A DNA stretch of 64,000 nt from positions 334,001 to 398,000 of the forward strand of contig NZ_AP024169.1 in assembly GCF_016591975.1 (NCBI RefSeq), written 5' to 3'. Within the stretch, counting starts at the first letter, position 1, and the number at the start of each line of letters is the position of its first letter. Shown here piece by piece: positions 37,319-46,126 of the stretch. A program made the translations under genes and the position numbers. The notes under the pieces are model-generated. The model ran no database searches. It saw only the letters and a list, made by a program, of their open reading frames with translations, and was not told where the DNA came from. The DNA is from Anaeromicropila herbilytica (GTDB taxonomy: Bacteria; Bacillota; Clostridia; Lachnospirales; Lachnospiraceae).

Positions 37319-39433
37319 ATGAGTAGAAATAATAATAGTGATAAATGGTCAAAAGTTACCAAAGTATATATCAAAAATATAGAACCAACTCTTAATCAAA
37401 GAGCATTGTTTAGCGATGGAACAATTAATTATAGAATACCTAATGAACCAATGCCTTATGAAACTGTTACCATTCGTTTCCGCACAGAAAAAGATAATGT
37501 GGACGCTGTTTACCTAATTATAGAGAATGAGAATCAGAAGATTAGAATGGAGCTTACTTCCTTCGATGAGATATTTGATTATTATAGTATTCAGATAAAA
37601 TTAGAAGATAAGAAAGTGGAATATTTTTTTGAGATTAATGCGAATAGTAATCTATGCTATTATAATAGACAAGGTGTTTCGATGGAGATACAGCAATATT
37701 ATAATTTTCAGATTATGCCTGGTTTTCATACGCCTGATTGGGCAAAAGGAGCAGTATTCTATCAGATCTTTGTCGATCGTTTCTTTAATGGAGATGCAAG
37801 CAATGATGTATTAGATAACGAATATATCTATATTGGGGAAGGAACGAGAGAAGTAAATAGATGGGATAAATACCCCGATTCCATGGGAGTTCGAGAGTTC
37901 TATGGTGGAGACTTGAGTGGGGTAATGAAGAAATTAGATTATCTACAGGAACTTGGAGTAGATGCAATCTACTTTAATCCAATCTTCGTATCGCCATCGA
38001 ATCATAAATATGACATTCAAGATTATGATTATGTTGACCCTCACTATGGAGCAATTGTAAAAGAAAAAGGTGAAGTATTAGATGAGGGAGATAAAAGCAA
38101 TGAGAGGGCATATCGTTACATCACAAGAGTAACGGATAAGGAGAACCTTGAGGCGAGCAATCAATTATTTATTGAATTGGTAAATGAGATTCACAAGAGA
38201 GGAATGAAGGTAATACTTGATGGAGTATTTAATCATTGTGGATCCTTTAATAAATGGCTAGATCGTGAGAGAATCTATGAAAATCAAGAAGGATATGATA
38301 AAGGAGCCTATATCAGTGAAGATAGCCCTTATCGTACGTTCTTTCGCTTTCGAGGAGGCAATTGGCCTTATAATAAACAATATGATGGCTGGTGGGGGCA
38401 TGATACACTTCCTAAGCTAAATTATGAAGAGTCGGATAAGTTATTTGATTATATTATGGAAATAGCAAGGAAATGGGTGTCGCCACCCTTTAATGCTGAT
38501 GGATGGAGACTTGATGTTGCAGCGGATCTTGGCTATTCGAATGAGTTTAATCATAGATTCTGGAAGTTGTTTCGTAAAAATGTGAAAGAGGCTAACCCCA
38601 ATGCAATCATCATAGCAGAGCATTATGGAGATCCAAGTTCATGGCTAAGGGGCGATGAATGGGATACGGTTATGAATTATGATGCATTTATGGAGCCAAT
38701 CACATGGTTTTTAACAGGGGTGGAGAAACATAGTGATGAATATCATGGTGATCTATTCGGTAGTAGTGAGAATTTCTTTCGCTCCATGAAAAGCTCAATG
38801 GTAAAGTTCACGACACCATCGCTTGAAGTATCAATGAATGAGCTTTCTAATCATGATCATTCTAGATTCCTAACTAGAACCAATCGAAAGGTTGGAAGAA
38901 CGAATACAGCAGGTCCAAGGGAAGCAGAAGAAGGAATTAACAAAGCAATTTTTCGTGAGGCTGTTGTAATGCAGATGACATGGCCAGGCGCACCTACTAT
39001 ATATTATGGTGATGAAGCAGGGGTATGTGGTTGGACTGACCCAGATAATCGAAGAACCTATCCATGGGGAAGGGAAGATGTAGAGTTAATTGAATTACAC
39101 AAAGAGTTAATTCGGATTCATAAAGACTATAATGCTTTGAAGAGGGGGTCCATATTATTTCTAGGTGGAGATTATCAATACTTGTCATATGGTAGATTCA
39201 ATGAAGAAGATAAGTTTGTTGTGATTATCAATAACATTGAATATGAGAGAACCTTTGTGATACCTGTATGGGAGATTGGAATTACAGATCAGGATCGACT
39301 AGTTCGTCTTATTCAGACGACAGAAGAGGGTTATAATCTTGAGGCGGTACATTATCAAGTGGAGGAAGATCATCTAGTGATTCGAGTTCCAGCATATTCA
39401 GGTACAATTGTGAAGAATACAGAGGCGTATTAG
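37319..39433 (+). CDS. GH13 alpha-amylase-family enzyme (neopullulanase/cyclomaltodextrinase type)
   Basis: Hydrolyses alpha-glucans or maltodextrins, probably in the cytoplasm since no signal peptide is present. An N-terminal beta domain (~1-135, CBM34-like) is typical of the neopullulanase/cyclomaltodextrinase group. The TIM barrel follows with region I DGVFNHCG, region II GWRLDVAAD (nucleophile Asp ~398), region III IIAEHYGD (acid Glu ~433) and region IV LSNHDHSRF (Asp ~512). A C-terminal beta domain completes 704 aa. It may feed on glycogen made via GlgC/GlgD. The exact linkage specificity is not readable. Confidence 0.88.
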   Translation: MSRNNNSDKWSKVTKVYIKNIEPTLNQRALFSDGTINYRIPNEPMPYETVTIRFRTEKDNVDAVYLIIENENQKIRMELTSFDEIFDYYSIQIKLEDKKVEYFFEINANSNLCYYNRQGVSMEIQQYYNFQIMPGFHTPDWAKGAVFYQIFVDRFFNGDASNDVLDNEYIYIGEGTREVNRWDKYPDSMGVREFYGGDLSGVMKKLDYLQELGVDAIYFNPIFVSPSNHKYDIQDYDYVDPHYGAIVKEKGEVLDEGDKSNERAYRYITRVTDKENLEASNQLFIELVNEIHKRGMKVILDGVFNHCGSFNKWLDRERIYENQEGYDKGAYISEDSPYRTFFRFRGGNWPYNKQYDGWWGHDTLPKLNYEESDKLFDYIMEIARKWVSPPFNADGWRLDVAADLGYSNEFNHRFWKLFRKNVKEANPNAIIIAEHYGDPSSWLRGDEWDTVMNYDAFMEPITWFLTGVEKHSDEYHGDLFGSSENFFRSMKSSMVKFTTPSLEVSMNELSNHDHSRFLTRTNRKVGRTNTAGPREAEEGINKAIFREAVVMQMTWPGAPTIYYGDEAGVCGWTDPDNRRTYPWGREDVELIELHKELIRIHKDYNALKRGSILFLGGDYQYLSYGRFNEEDKFVVIINNIEYERTFVIPVWEIGITDQDRLVRLIQTTEEGYNLEAVHYQVEEDHLVIRVPAYSGTIVKNTEAY

Positions 39434-39736
39434 AAGATGTATGTGATAGACGTAGTTAATATGTAATAAAAGTAGTTGGTATTAGGATAAATGTGGTTAG
39501 AATTGAGAATGATAAGTTAGAGGATAGACTAATAATGGAGAGAAAGATGTAAGGCAGAAGCAGAATATGAAATATTACAGTATATATAGGTATTTTGGTA
39601 TTTCATAATATGGTAGAGTATAGCAAATGTAAATAGTCTAAATTGAGCAAAATATTAAAATTAATAAAAAAATTTAAAAAAAGGCTTGCTTTACATTCGA
39701 AATTATGGTATAAATATATCTTGTCAGGACAATTCT
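39434..39736 (+). promoter_or_regulatory. tRNA-operon promoter region
   Basis: A 303-bp AT-rich gap. Immediately before the tRNA genes is TTGCTT (39686-39691), a 17-bp spacer and TATAAA (39709-39714), about 22 bp from the first tRNA. Nothing else is recognised. Confidence 0.65.
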
Positions 39737-39818
39737 GGATGGGTTCCCGAGTGGCCAAAGGGGGCAGACTGTAAATCTGTTAGCTGCGCTTTCGAAGGTT
39801 CGAATCCTTCTCCATCCA
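39737..39818 (+). tRNA. tRNA-Tyr(GTA)
   Basis: An 82-nt class II cloverleaf with long variable arm, anticodon GTA, T-loop TTCGAAT and acceptor GGATGGG/TCCATCC. Confidence 0.96.
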
Positions 39819-39821
39819 TAT

Positions 39822-39907
39822 GCCGGCGTGGCGGAACTGGCAGACGCACAGGACTTAAAATCCTGCGGGCCTAATCGCCCGTACCGGTTCGATTCCGGTC
39901 GCCGGCA
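39822..39907 (+). tRNA. tRNA-Leu(TAA)
   Basis: An 86-nt class II cloverleaf with acceptor GCCGGCG/CGCCGGC, anticodon loop CTTAAAA (TAA) and T-loop TTCGATT. It lies 3 bp after tRNA-Tyr in the same transcript. Confidence 0.96.
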
Positions 39908-39937
39908 TTAAAGTTATGACAAATCAATCTATTACTT

Positions 39938-40010
<73 letters not shown>

Positions 40011-40176
40011 CTTAACGGAAAAGTTAAGTGTGATATAAGATGATAGATTACTAAGGTATATTTTGTATTGACATTATCAAAGTTATCATTTAGAATATAT
40101 GTGTTAAATAGCTTGTCAGATAAGATTTATTGATGGAGTTTTATATAAATAGCTATTTGATCTTACAATTAAATAT

Positions 40177-40247
40177 GCGGGTGTAGTTCAATGGTAGAAC
40201 ACTAGCCTTCCAAGCTAGATACGTGGGTTCGATTCCCATCACCCGCT
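40177..40247 (+). tRNA. tRNA-Gly(TCC)
   Basis: A 71-nt cloverleaf with acceptor GCGGGTG/CACCCGC, anticodon TCC and discriminator T. 166 bp separate it from tRNA-Phe. Confidence 0.96.
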
Positions 40248-40251
40248 CTGT

Positions 40252-40323
40252 GCGCGAGTGGCTCAGTGGTGGAGTATCGCCTTGCCAAGGCGAGGGTCGC
40301 GGGTTCGAATCCCGTCTCGCGCT
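40252..40323 (+). tRNA. tRNA-Gly(GCC), integration target of the island
   Basis: A 72-nt cloverleaf with acceptor GCGCGAG/CTCGCGC, anticodon GCC. Its 3' half, from the T-loop to two bases past the gene, is repeated five more times downstream, so the gene is the attachment site of the island and is kept intact by it. Confidence 0.97.
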
Positions 40324-40325
40324 TA
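40302..40325 (+). repeat. att copy 1 (within tRNA-Gly 3' end)
   Basis: Core TTCGAATCCCGTCTCGCGCT plus flanking GG and TA. This copy belongs to the functional tRNA and marks the left end of unit 1. Confidence 0.9.
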
Positions 40326-40328
40326 CGA

Positions 40329-40355
40329 AATCCCTTGATTTTCAAGGGATTTTTT
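40329..40355 (+). terminator. tRNA-Gly terminator, left end of unit 1
   Basis: AATCCCTT / AAGGGATT stem with a 6-nt loop and T6 tract, directly after the tRNA gene. Confidence 0.85.
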
Positions 40356-40384
40356 GTTGCGCTGATATGTGCACCGTATGTGCA

Positions 40385-41629
40385 CTAGTTTTTCTTGTTC
40401 TTTTTCTTGTTCTTTTTATTGCCTTTATTCATAGCTTTATTCATTATATCCAGGTTCTCTTGTTCTGTATTTGGGTTGAATATATATGTAAGGGTAGTTT
40501 TTTCGTCTACTTGTCCAAGAATATCCCGTATCATATCCAATGGCAATCCTGCGTTACTCAATCGGCTTGCAGTAGTCCTTCTTGTGCAATGAGGACTCTT
40601 GTATGTAACTCCTGCATCTCTGCAATACTTACTAAGCCAATAGGTTACTGCTCTTGCAGTTAATCGTTCACCATTTCTTTCAAAGATAAACTCGCCATCA
40701 GGATTAAGCTCTCTAGCCTTTCTTATGATTTCCTTTGCTACGTCAGTAAGAAGAATAAAGCGGTATTCCGAATCGTTTTCCTTTTTCAGATGCTCTACTA
40801 TCTGAACTCCGGCGCTCTTAAATTTCTCTCCATCAAAGACAAGCACCTTTTCTTCCATCCTTTGAATAGCTATCTTCCCATACTCGATATCGGAGAGCTT
40901 AAGTGCCACAACCTCTCCAATGCGAACACCTAGTTGGAACATCAACTGGATGCACAATGCTTCAATCGTACTTTCCTCTTCAAGGTGCGAATCTAAAGCA
41001 TCAAATTCATCATTCAGATACAACTTGGAACCGTCAGTTTTCTTTCTAACTGCACGGAATTTCGACTTGATATAGATTCCGTTCATCGGATTTTCAACAA
41101 TAATCTCCTCATCGATAGCAATCCGCAACAACGCAATCATTATGCTTTTCATGTTGTTGTATTCTCTGTTAGAGAGATTAAATTTGGTAATGGTAGCGTT
41201 AAAAAAATCGTTAAGCATCTTAGTTGTCAATTTGCAAAAAGGAACATGAATGATGGAATGGTCTATGTAGTATTTATTCCAGTGTTCGTTATCACGTCTG
41301 ACGGTTTTAATATTGACATTTTTATCCTTCAGGCGTTCATCCTTCCATTCTGGGAACAAGTCATTTAAGGTAAGATTCTTCTTGTTCTCAAAATAAAATA
41401 GATAAAGCTTATCCATCATATCATCCATTGTTACTGCGGATATCTGCTTAAGCTTGCCATCCTCCCTTACTGTGGTTATTACTCTGCCGTTAGAACGGCT
41501 GTTTATTACATATGGATGCTTTTGTTCTACTAATTTTTTTCTTGTCATCTTTAACATATCATCCACTTCTGATACCGTTAGGATATCACGACTGATTGCT
41601 TCTTTCAACACTTTATCAAAATTTAACAT
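40385..41629 (-). CDS. Tyrosine integrase of unit 1
   Basis: Catalyses site-specific recombination at the tRNA-Gly end. At 414 aa it has an N-terminal arm/SAM-like region and a C-terminal catalytic domain with Arg I in LGVRIGEVVALKLSD (~225-240), the HxxR box in SPHCTRRTTASRLSNAG and the nucleophile Tyr in KTTLTYIFNP. The usual His/Trp of the LGH motif is Gln here (ILGQVDEKTT), a tolerated variation. The C-terminus is a Lys/Asn-rich tail ending ~60 bp from the att core. GAAAGAAGGG precedes the ATG. Confidence 0.92.
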   Translation of the reverse strand: MLNFDKVLKEAISRDILTVSEVDDMLKMTRKKLVEQKHPYVINSRSNGRVITTVREDGKLKQISAVTMDDMMDKLYLFYFENKKNLTLNDLFPEWKDERLKDKNVNIKTVRRDNEHWNKYYIDHSIIHVPFCKLTTKMLNDFFNATITKFNLSNREYNNMKSIMIALLRIAIDEEIIVENPMNGIYIKSKFRAVRKKTDGSKLYLNDEFDALDSHLEEESTIEALCIQLMFQLGVRIGEVVALKLSDIEYGKIAIQRMEEKVLVFDGEKFKSAGVQIVEHLKKENDSEYRFILLTDVAKEIIRKARELNPDGEFIFERNGERLTARAVTYWLSKYCRDAGVTYKSPHCTRRTTASRLSNAGLPLDMIRDILGQVDEKTTLTYIFNPNTEQENLDIMNKAMNKGNKKNKKKNKKN

Positions 41630-41737
41630 AACGAAACCCTTCTTTCAAAAAAGGCTTCTGTTTGTTATAATTTATTCTTTGATTCAGAGAGTCCGTATTT
41701 CATTCTGCCTTATACAATTGTTAATAGTTACTTATCT

Positions 41738-42970
41738 TCATTTATGGCGATTATTATCGTGTTCTTGTGGTAAATCTTCCTTGTGGAGAATCCTGTAATC
41801 CAATAATTCACGAATGAATTTAGGGGATGCCTTTATCAATTCCGGTAAGAAATCTTTAATGCTTCTTACAACAAGGTCATATAATTTGATTTTCTTCTTC
41901 GCTTCATCAAGATAAACCTGACGCAGGCACTCATCTGATACCTTAATATTCAGAATGTCATTGGTCTTATCCTTCTCCAAGGATAGCTTTTTCTCTATTT
42001 CAGAAAGTTTTTCCTGTTGATTTTGGATTTCATGGTTTTGGGCAAGAATTAATTCGTCCTTATCTTTTATCGTTTGATTTAGGCTTTCTTTTTCTTTCAG
42101 AAGAAGAGCATTCTTATCCTTTTCCATTTTCAATGCATAGTTGATGGCTTTTTGCTGCTTTATAACATCTTTAACATTAAAAAGGTTAATATGTTCTTCC
42201 GGTTCCAAATCCTTTGCCCTTTCCACCAGACTCTGCTCTTTTAATTTAATTTCGGCTTCAAGCTTATTCAAAGATTTCTCAGCTTCCTTTAACTTAAAGG
42301 CTTCTACATCCAAATGCTTCTCGGCTTCACCGAAATCATGCATTTCACCACGGTCAAACCCATATTCTTTGCCGACCGCATTATACATATAATTCTGGAA
42401 TTTGCGATAACTGAATTGTCCTTTCCATAGTTCTGTTATAGAGATTCTCTTACAATCCTTCTTTTTATCATGGACTATTGGTATTGCAATCACATGCATA
42501 TGAGGTGTTACTTTCCCTTCGGGAAAGAGTGCTTTCATTTCTTCATCTTTAGGATGAAAAGCCTCATCACGATGTACATTTGCAGATAAAACAATGATAT
42601 CGGTAAAGTAATTTTGAATTGCCTGCAATTCCTTTTTGAAGAATGCTTCTTGTTCCTCAAGACTCATTTCTGTTATTTTCTCATTTGGTGGATACACCAG
42701 AAATTCATCCACGAACTTTGTTTGCTTTTCTTCTGCCCCTTGCACTTTTAACTGCCCTTTAAATTTTCCGCTTTCATACATACGATTGAACGCAGTGAGA
42801 TAGGTTTCCCCATCTTTCAGATTATTTACTATACAGGTGTTAAGATGGGTAAGTGATACATCAATGTTTTTGTTTCCATAGTTTTTCAATGTTCTGAAAT
42901 TATGTTGATACGGAAATCGCATCTTTGATTTTATGTAGCCTTGATGTCTTACAATGCAAACATTTGCCAT
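41738..42970 (-). CDS. MobV-type relaxase (Mob/Pre family)
   Basis: Nicks oriT for plasmid-like mobilization by a helper conjugation system. The N-terminal relaxase domain (~1-200) contains NVHRDEAFHPKDE and the histidine motif TPHMHVIAIPI, matching the Mob_Pre HxDE/HxH pattern, then ISITELWKGQFSYRKFQNYMY. Residues ~210-350 are a long coiled coil. The start at 42970 is chosen because AAAGGAGG lies 8 nt upstream; the longer frame from 43009 is not supported. No coupling protein or T4SS is present, so it depends on a helper. Confidence 0.85.
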   Translation of the reverse strand: MANVCIVRHQGYIKSKMRFPYQHNFRTLKNYGNKNIDVSLTHLNTCIVNNLKDGETYLTAFNRMYESGKFKGQLKVQGAEEKQTKFVDEFLVYPPNEKITEMSLEEQEAFFKKELQAIQNYFTDIIVLSANVHRDEAFHPKDEEMKALFPEGKVTPHMHVIAIPIVHDKKKDCKRISITELWKGQFSYRKFQNYMYNAVGKEYGFDRGEMHDFGEAEKHLDVEAFKLKEAEKSLNKLEAEIKLKEQSLVERAKDLEPEEHINLFNVKDVIKQQKAINYALKMEKDKNALLLKEKESLNQTIKDKDELILAQNHEIQNQQEKLSEIEKKLSLEKDKTNDILNIKVSDECLRQVYLDEAKKKIKLYDLVVRSIKDFLPELIKASPKFIRELLDYRILHKEDLPQEHDNNRHK

Positions 42971-43109
42971 AAACATTTCCTCCTTTAAAAATTTGTTAAT
43001 CTGGTACATTAATAAAAATGATAGACAAATTTAAATAGGAGCATTTTTTTTGATTTTTCAGAAAATAATTTTCATCTCCTATAATTCAGATTATCTGTAT
43101 TAACTCACT

Positions 43110-43223
43110 AGGGCAGTAAACTGCAACTGCCCTGCTCGCTCTCCGAGGGGTCTGCGACGCTTTTGCATCATCCACACATCAAAACAACGAAGGATCCATG
43201 CGTAGCATGGAACTTCGTTGTTT
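43110..43223. other. Candidate oriT: two strong hairpins upstream of the relaxase gene
   Basis: AGGGCAGT-N8-ACTGCCCT (43110-43133) and a 42-nt compound hairpin (43182-43223) with outer 11-bp arms AAACAACGAAG/CTTCGTTGTTT and inner TCCATG/CATGGA. The block is GC-richer than its surroundings and lies ~140-250 bp before the MobV start, where MobV origins usually are. There is no promoter or ORF. oriT is inference; an attenuator is possible. Confidence 0.5.
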
Positions 43224-43382
43224 CGATTCCACCTGTTCCAAAGTGGAGCTTGTGAAGAGATAACGCTTCTCTAAATCATTTATGGCCTGATGCTTGTTTT
43301 ATTGCATTCAATCTAATTGCATTTTATTTTATAAGCAAAAAATTAATTACAAATATTTATGCTAAATTAAAAGTATACACTT

Positions 43383-43470
43383 TTTGAGGAAGTGTAAAAG
43401 ATACACATTAATGTTTGATGTATACAGATTACTGACAAATTTAGTTTATTTATTTTATTTGATATGATAT
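43383..43470. repeat. Sequence shared with the region before the GNAT gene at 51782
   Basis: AGGAAGTGTAAAAGATACAC and neighbouring bases recur with few changes at 51652-51740, including a GTGTA-N5-TACAC palindrome and a TGATATTATG segment. It shows that units 1 and 3 share cargo-side leader sequence. Confidence 0.6.
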
Positions 43471-43570
43471 TATGGTATTTGATAACTAAATGGACATTTA
43501 TGAATTTGATTTATATTTCAATTTCTAATAAATATAAACGGAAGATTAATTATTTTATATACAAAAAATA

Positions 43571-43601
43571 TTGACTTTTGGGTAACACCAAGGTGTAGTC
43601 T
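43571..43601 (+). promoter_or_regulatory. MerR-type promoter with 19-bp spacer
   Basis: TTGACT (43571-43576), 19-bp spacer, TAGTCT (43596-43601). The spacer holds the palindrome ACACC-AA-GGTGT. Overlong spacers with a central palindrome are the hallmark of promoters that MerR proteins untwist, and the next gene encodes one. Downstream, AACAGAC (43605 region) can pair with GTCTGTT just before the ribosome-binding site. Confidence 0.72.
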
Positions 43602-43654
43602 ATTAACAGACGACATGGGGTGCACACCTGTAAAGTCTGTTGGGAGTTGATATT

Positions 43655-44500
43655 ATGTTTAGAATCGGTGAATTTTCGAAATTATGCGGTTTATCAGCAG
43701 ATACGTTATACCATTATGAAAAGCAAAAAATACTTATACCTATGTCTATTGATAAATTTACTGGTTATCGATATTATGATGCTTCGCAGATAGTAACTGT
43801 TAATAAAATACTGGCTTTAAAGGATGCGGGCTTTTCATTAATTGAAATATCAAACTTATTAAAAGATGAGACTCCTGTCCGGTTACTGCTCGAAATGCTC
43901 GAAAATAAAGCTCAGCTTCTTGCAAGCACTCTAGAAGAGGAATACAACAGACTTGAACGTCTTCATACAAATATTTTTTTAATAAAGAATGGAGGCATTC
44001 CCCAAATGAATGAGATTATTATTAAAACAGTAGAACCAATTCTTGTTGCTTCAACTCGTAAAGTCTTTGCCAAAAATAGTTTTGATGAAAATTTAGAACA
44101 AATGTGGCCGACAGTTAACAACTATATTAACGAAAAAGGTATCAAGCGTACAATTCCTTGCCTTATGCTTTATCATTCCGGTTGGTGGGATTTGAAGCAA
44201 TTGAACATAATTTATGATGAGCAGACTCTTGATGTTGAAGTAGTGGAGCCTGTTACAAAATACGTTGAGGGTAATGGAGAAGTGCAGGTATACGAACTCC
44301 CAAAGATTGAAAAAATGGCGTGTATTGTTCATCATGGTCCTTTTTCAACGATTGGTAAAACTTTCGACACTCTTTTTGAGTGGATACGACAAAATAATTA
44401 TGTAGCAGATGGACCAATCAGAGAAATATATCATAAAGGCGATTGGGTTACTGATAATCCTAATGAATATATAACCGAACTTCAGATTCCAATTAAATAG
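43655..44500 (+). CDS. MerR-family regulator with GyrI-like effector-binding domain
   Basis: A drug- or metabolite-sensing activator. A winged-helix MerR DNA-binding domain (1-70: MFRIGEFSKLCGLSADTLYHYEKQ), a dimerisation helix (~75-110) and a GyrI-like/AraC effector-binding domain (~118-281), the BmrR/TipA type of architecture. ATG 43655 follows GGGAG. The promoter just upstream has MerR geometry, so autoregulation is likely. No separate efflux gene follows before att2, so the protein may itself sequester a ligand, as small GyrI-like proteins can. Confidence 0.86.
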   Translation: MFRIGEFSKLCGLSADTLYHYEKQKILIPMSIDKFTGYRYYDASQIVTVNKILALKDAGFSLIEISNLLKDETPVRLLLEMLENKAQLLASTLEEEYNRLERLHTNIFLIKNGGIPQMNEIIIKTVEPILVASTRKVFAKNSFDENLEQMWPTVNNYINEKGIKRTIPCLMLYHSGWWDLKQLNIIYDEQTLDVEVVEPVTKYVEGNGEVQVYELPKIEKMACIVHHGPFSTIGKTFDTLFEWIRQNNYVADGPIREIYHKGDWVTDNPNEYITELQIPIK

Positions 44501-44640
44501 AATTTGCTAATATGTGAAGTATAACTAGTTGACTGTATTTTACAATTATGAATTAGTGAAGATTAGTTCATTAACAAAAATCTAAAATTTTTATATGATT
44601 AAATTTGATTAGATGTATTAAATATCTTTAATACAAAAAT

Positions 44641-44716
44641 ATGTGCACTATTATGTGCACATTAATCAGAAGTGGATGGAACCCCTTTCTTTTCAATATT
44701 TGTAGAGTAGGATTAT
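44641..44716. repeat. Right arm of unit 1 (shared with unit 3)
   Basis: ATGTGCAC repeats and GTGGATGGAACC...CTTTCTTTTCA recur before att4 (54808-54874) with ~85% similarity. This marks related element ends. Confidence 0.75.
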
Positions 44717-44740
44717 GGTTCGAATCCCGTCTCGCGCTTA
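44717..44740 (+). repeat. att copy 2
   Basis: All 24 bp identical to the tRNA-Gly 3' end copy, but there is no tRNA gene body upstream. Confidence 0.93.
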
Positions 44741-44750
44741 ACTTAATTCG

Positions 44751-44783
44751 TCAGAAGTCCTTTATTTATCAGGCTTCTGGCGA
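44751..44783 (+). terminator. tRNA-type terminator at left end of unit 2
   Basis: TCAGAAGTCC...GGCTTCTGG hairpin with TTTTT; the same type follows att5. Confidence 0.65.
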
Positions 44784-44792
44784 TTTTTCGTT

Positions 44793-46085
44793 TCAGAGGT
44801 TTTGAGTACCCATGAGTACGTCACTTCCATTCATGTTCGAAAGAGCCTCTATAATCTGTCTCGATGTCTTCTGCTTTCCTTGGTTATTCAGTATGTAGGT
44901 ACGAGTAGTAGCGTCATCATTGTGACCAAGATACCATTGAATATCTTCTAATTCCACTTTATTTCTTCTCATTTCAGATGCTACCGTTCTGCGAATATCA
45001 TGGGCCGATTTTACTTCGATTCCTGCACGTCTACACTGAGCACGGATACAGTTATCGACTTCGCGAATCTTTGTTCTGCCTTCTTTATCACAGAAGATAA
45101 AATCCCCATCCGAATAACCTGCTTCCTCATTGATACGCTTAACCGTCCCAAACAGATTAATTTCATAATCGCTTAAAGGCAGATATCGGTCACCAGCAGG
45201 ACTTTTTTTCTTCGTATACTCACAGATGGCTACTATGAGTTTACCTTTTTCATCCTCAACACGACTTTCCATCCGGTGGATATGTATTTCTCTGGCTTCC
45301 CAGTCAATATCCGCCCATTTCAGTGCCACAGCTTCTCCAATTCTAAGCCCAAGCTTGAAGAGAAGAAATACAATATAGGCATCGGTCTCAAAAGGCATCT
45401 GCATTAACCGCTTGTTTAGCTGACAAAAGAGCCTCTCCTTTTCTTTCGGGAGATAGACCCTGCTTTCATCCTTTGGATTATTCGGCGGTTTACATCCATT
45501 CACCTTGATTTCGATATCATCATATGGATTGGATAAAATCAAACCTTTCTTCTTCGCATACTTCATTAAATCCTTGAAAATCAGCTTCATATTATCCAGT
45601 TCTTTCTTGGTCAAATCATATTCGCTGATGCAACCATGAAAGAAATCTTCGATATCTTCGACTGTGATTCTGTCGATAGGTTTTCTGACGATTTTTGTGT
45701 TATTGTAATATTTCTCCCAATGGTTACGATTTCTCTGAATTGCCCTGCTACTCAGATTCATTCCCTTACGCTTCTCTACCCACAGTGGATACAGAATTTC
45801 CAAGGTTTCTTTCTTTACTGGATAATAAATATTGTATAGTTTCTGATATATCCCATCTTCGGTGTAGGAAGTTATTTTAACCCTCTTATTCACCTCTGCA
45901 TCTTGGATATAAGTCATCCATCGTCCACCTTCCTTAATTGGCGGTGTTATCTGGTATGGATGCTTCTGTAATACTTTTTCTTTCTTCATTTCTTTCACTA
46001 TACTTTCCAGCTCATCCGACTTCATTGTACCGCAGGTAAAGTATTCTTGCAAAAGTTTTTTCTCTTCCAGATTGATTTGTTTCAT
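44793..46085 (-). CDS. Tyrosine integrase of unit 2
   Basis: A 430-aa site-specific recombinase. The N-terminal half holds the arm- and core-binding domains (~70-190). The catalytic domain has Arg I in LGLRIGEAVALKWADID, the HxxR box in KSAHDIRRTVASEM, LGHNDDATT and the nucleophile in RTYILNNQGKQKTSRQ. All catalytic residues are present. Its 3' end encodes the left arm repeat. A near relative with a deleted core lies in unit 5 (56634-56882). A hairpin separates it from the upstream recombinase gene. Confidence 0.93.
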   Translation of the reverse strand: MKQINLEEKKLLQEYFTCGTMKSDELESIVKEMKKEKVLQKHPYQITPPIKEGGRWMTYIQDAEVNKRVKITSYTEDGIYQKLYNIYYPVKKETLEILYPLWVEKRKGMNLSSRAIQRNRNHWEKYYNNTKIVRKPIDRITVEDIEDFFHGCISEYDLTKKELDNMKLIFKDLMKYAKKKGLILSNPYDDIEIKVNGCKPPNNPKDESRVYLPKEKERLFCQLNKRLMQMPFETDAYIVFLLFKLGLRIGEAVALKWADIDWEAREIHIHRMESRVEDEKGKLIVAICEYTKKKSPAGDRYLPLSDYEINLFGTVKRINEEAGYSDGDFIFCDKEGRTKIREVDNCIRAQCRRAGIEVKSAHDIRRTVASEMRRNKVELEDIQWYLGHNDDATTRTYILNNQGKQKTSRQIIEALSNMNGSDVLMGTQNL

Positions 46086-46120
46086 AAAAATGCCTCACTT
46101 TAGAATAAGATGGCATTTTT
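46086..46120 (-). terminator. Hairpin between the two unit 2 recombinase genes
   Basis: AAAAATGCC / GGCATTTTT 9-bp stem with a 17-nt loop; the arms supply the T-run. It probably attenuates read-through from the second recombinase into the integrase. Confidence 0.55.
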
Positions 46121-46126
46121 GTTTGT

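Larger units (their letters stand above)
40324..44740. mobile_element. Island unit 1: mobilizable element (Int + MobV + MerR cargo)
   Basis: Bounded by identical 24-bp tRNA-Gly ends (40302-40325, 44717-44740). Leftmost is a tyrosine integrase reading toward att, then a MobV-like relaxase, a structured GC-richer region that may be oriT, and a MerR regulator as cargo. Paired TATGTGCAC repeats occur near both ends (about 40370-40384 and 44641-44660), probably integrase arm sites. It is the only unit with both integration and mobilization genes intact. Confidence 0.85.

Noticed and set aside
39686..39874. 62-aa ORF across the tRNA-Tyr and tRNA-Leu genes
   Set aside because: It overlaps two clear tRNA cloverleaves and has no ribosome-binding site.
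40223..40663. 146-aa ORF starting in the tRNA-Gly genes
   Set aside because: It crosses two tRNA genes and the antisense of the integrase 3' end; composition is that of a shadow frame.
41738..44500. Integrative conjugative element in unit 1
   Set aside because: A relaxase is present but no coupling protein, VirB4 or other T4SS gene; it can only be mobilizable.
44717..44740. Additional tRNA-Gly genes at the repeated 3' ends
   Set aside because: Only the T-arm and acceptor 3' strand are present; there is no D-arm, anticodon or 5' acceptor at any of the five downstream copies.
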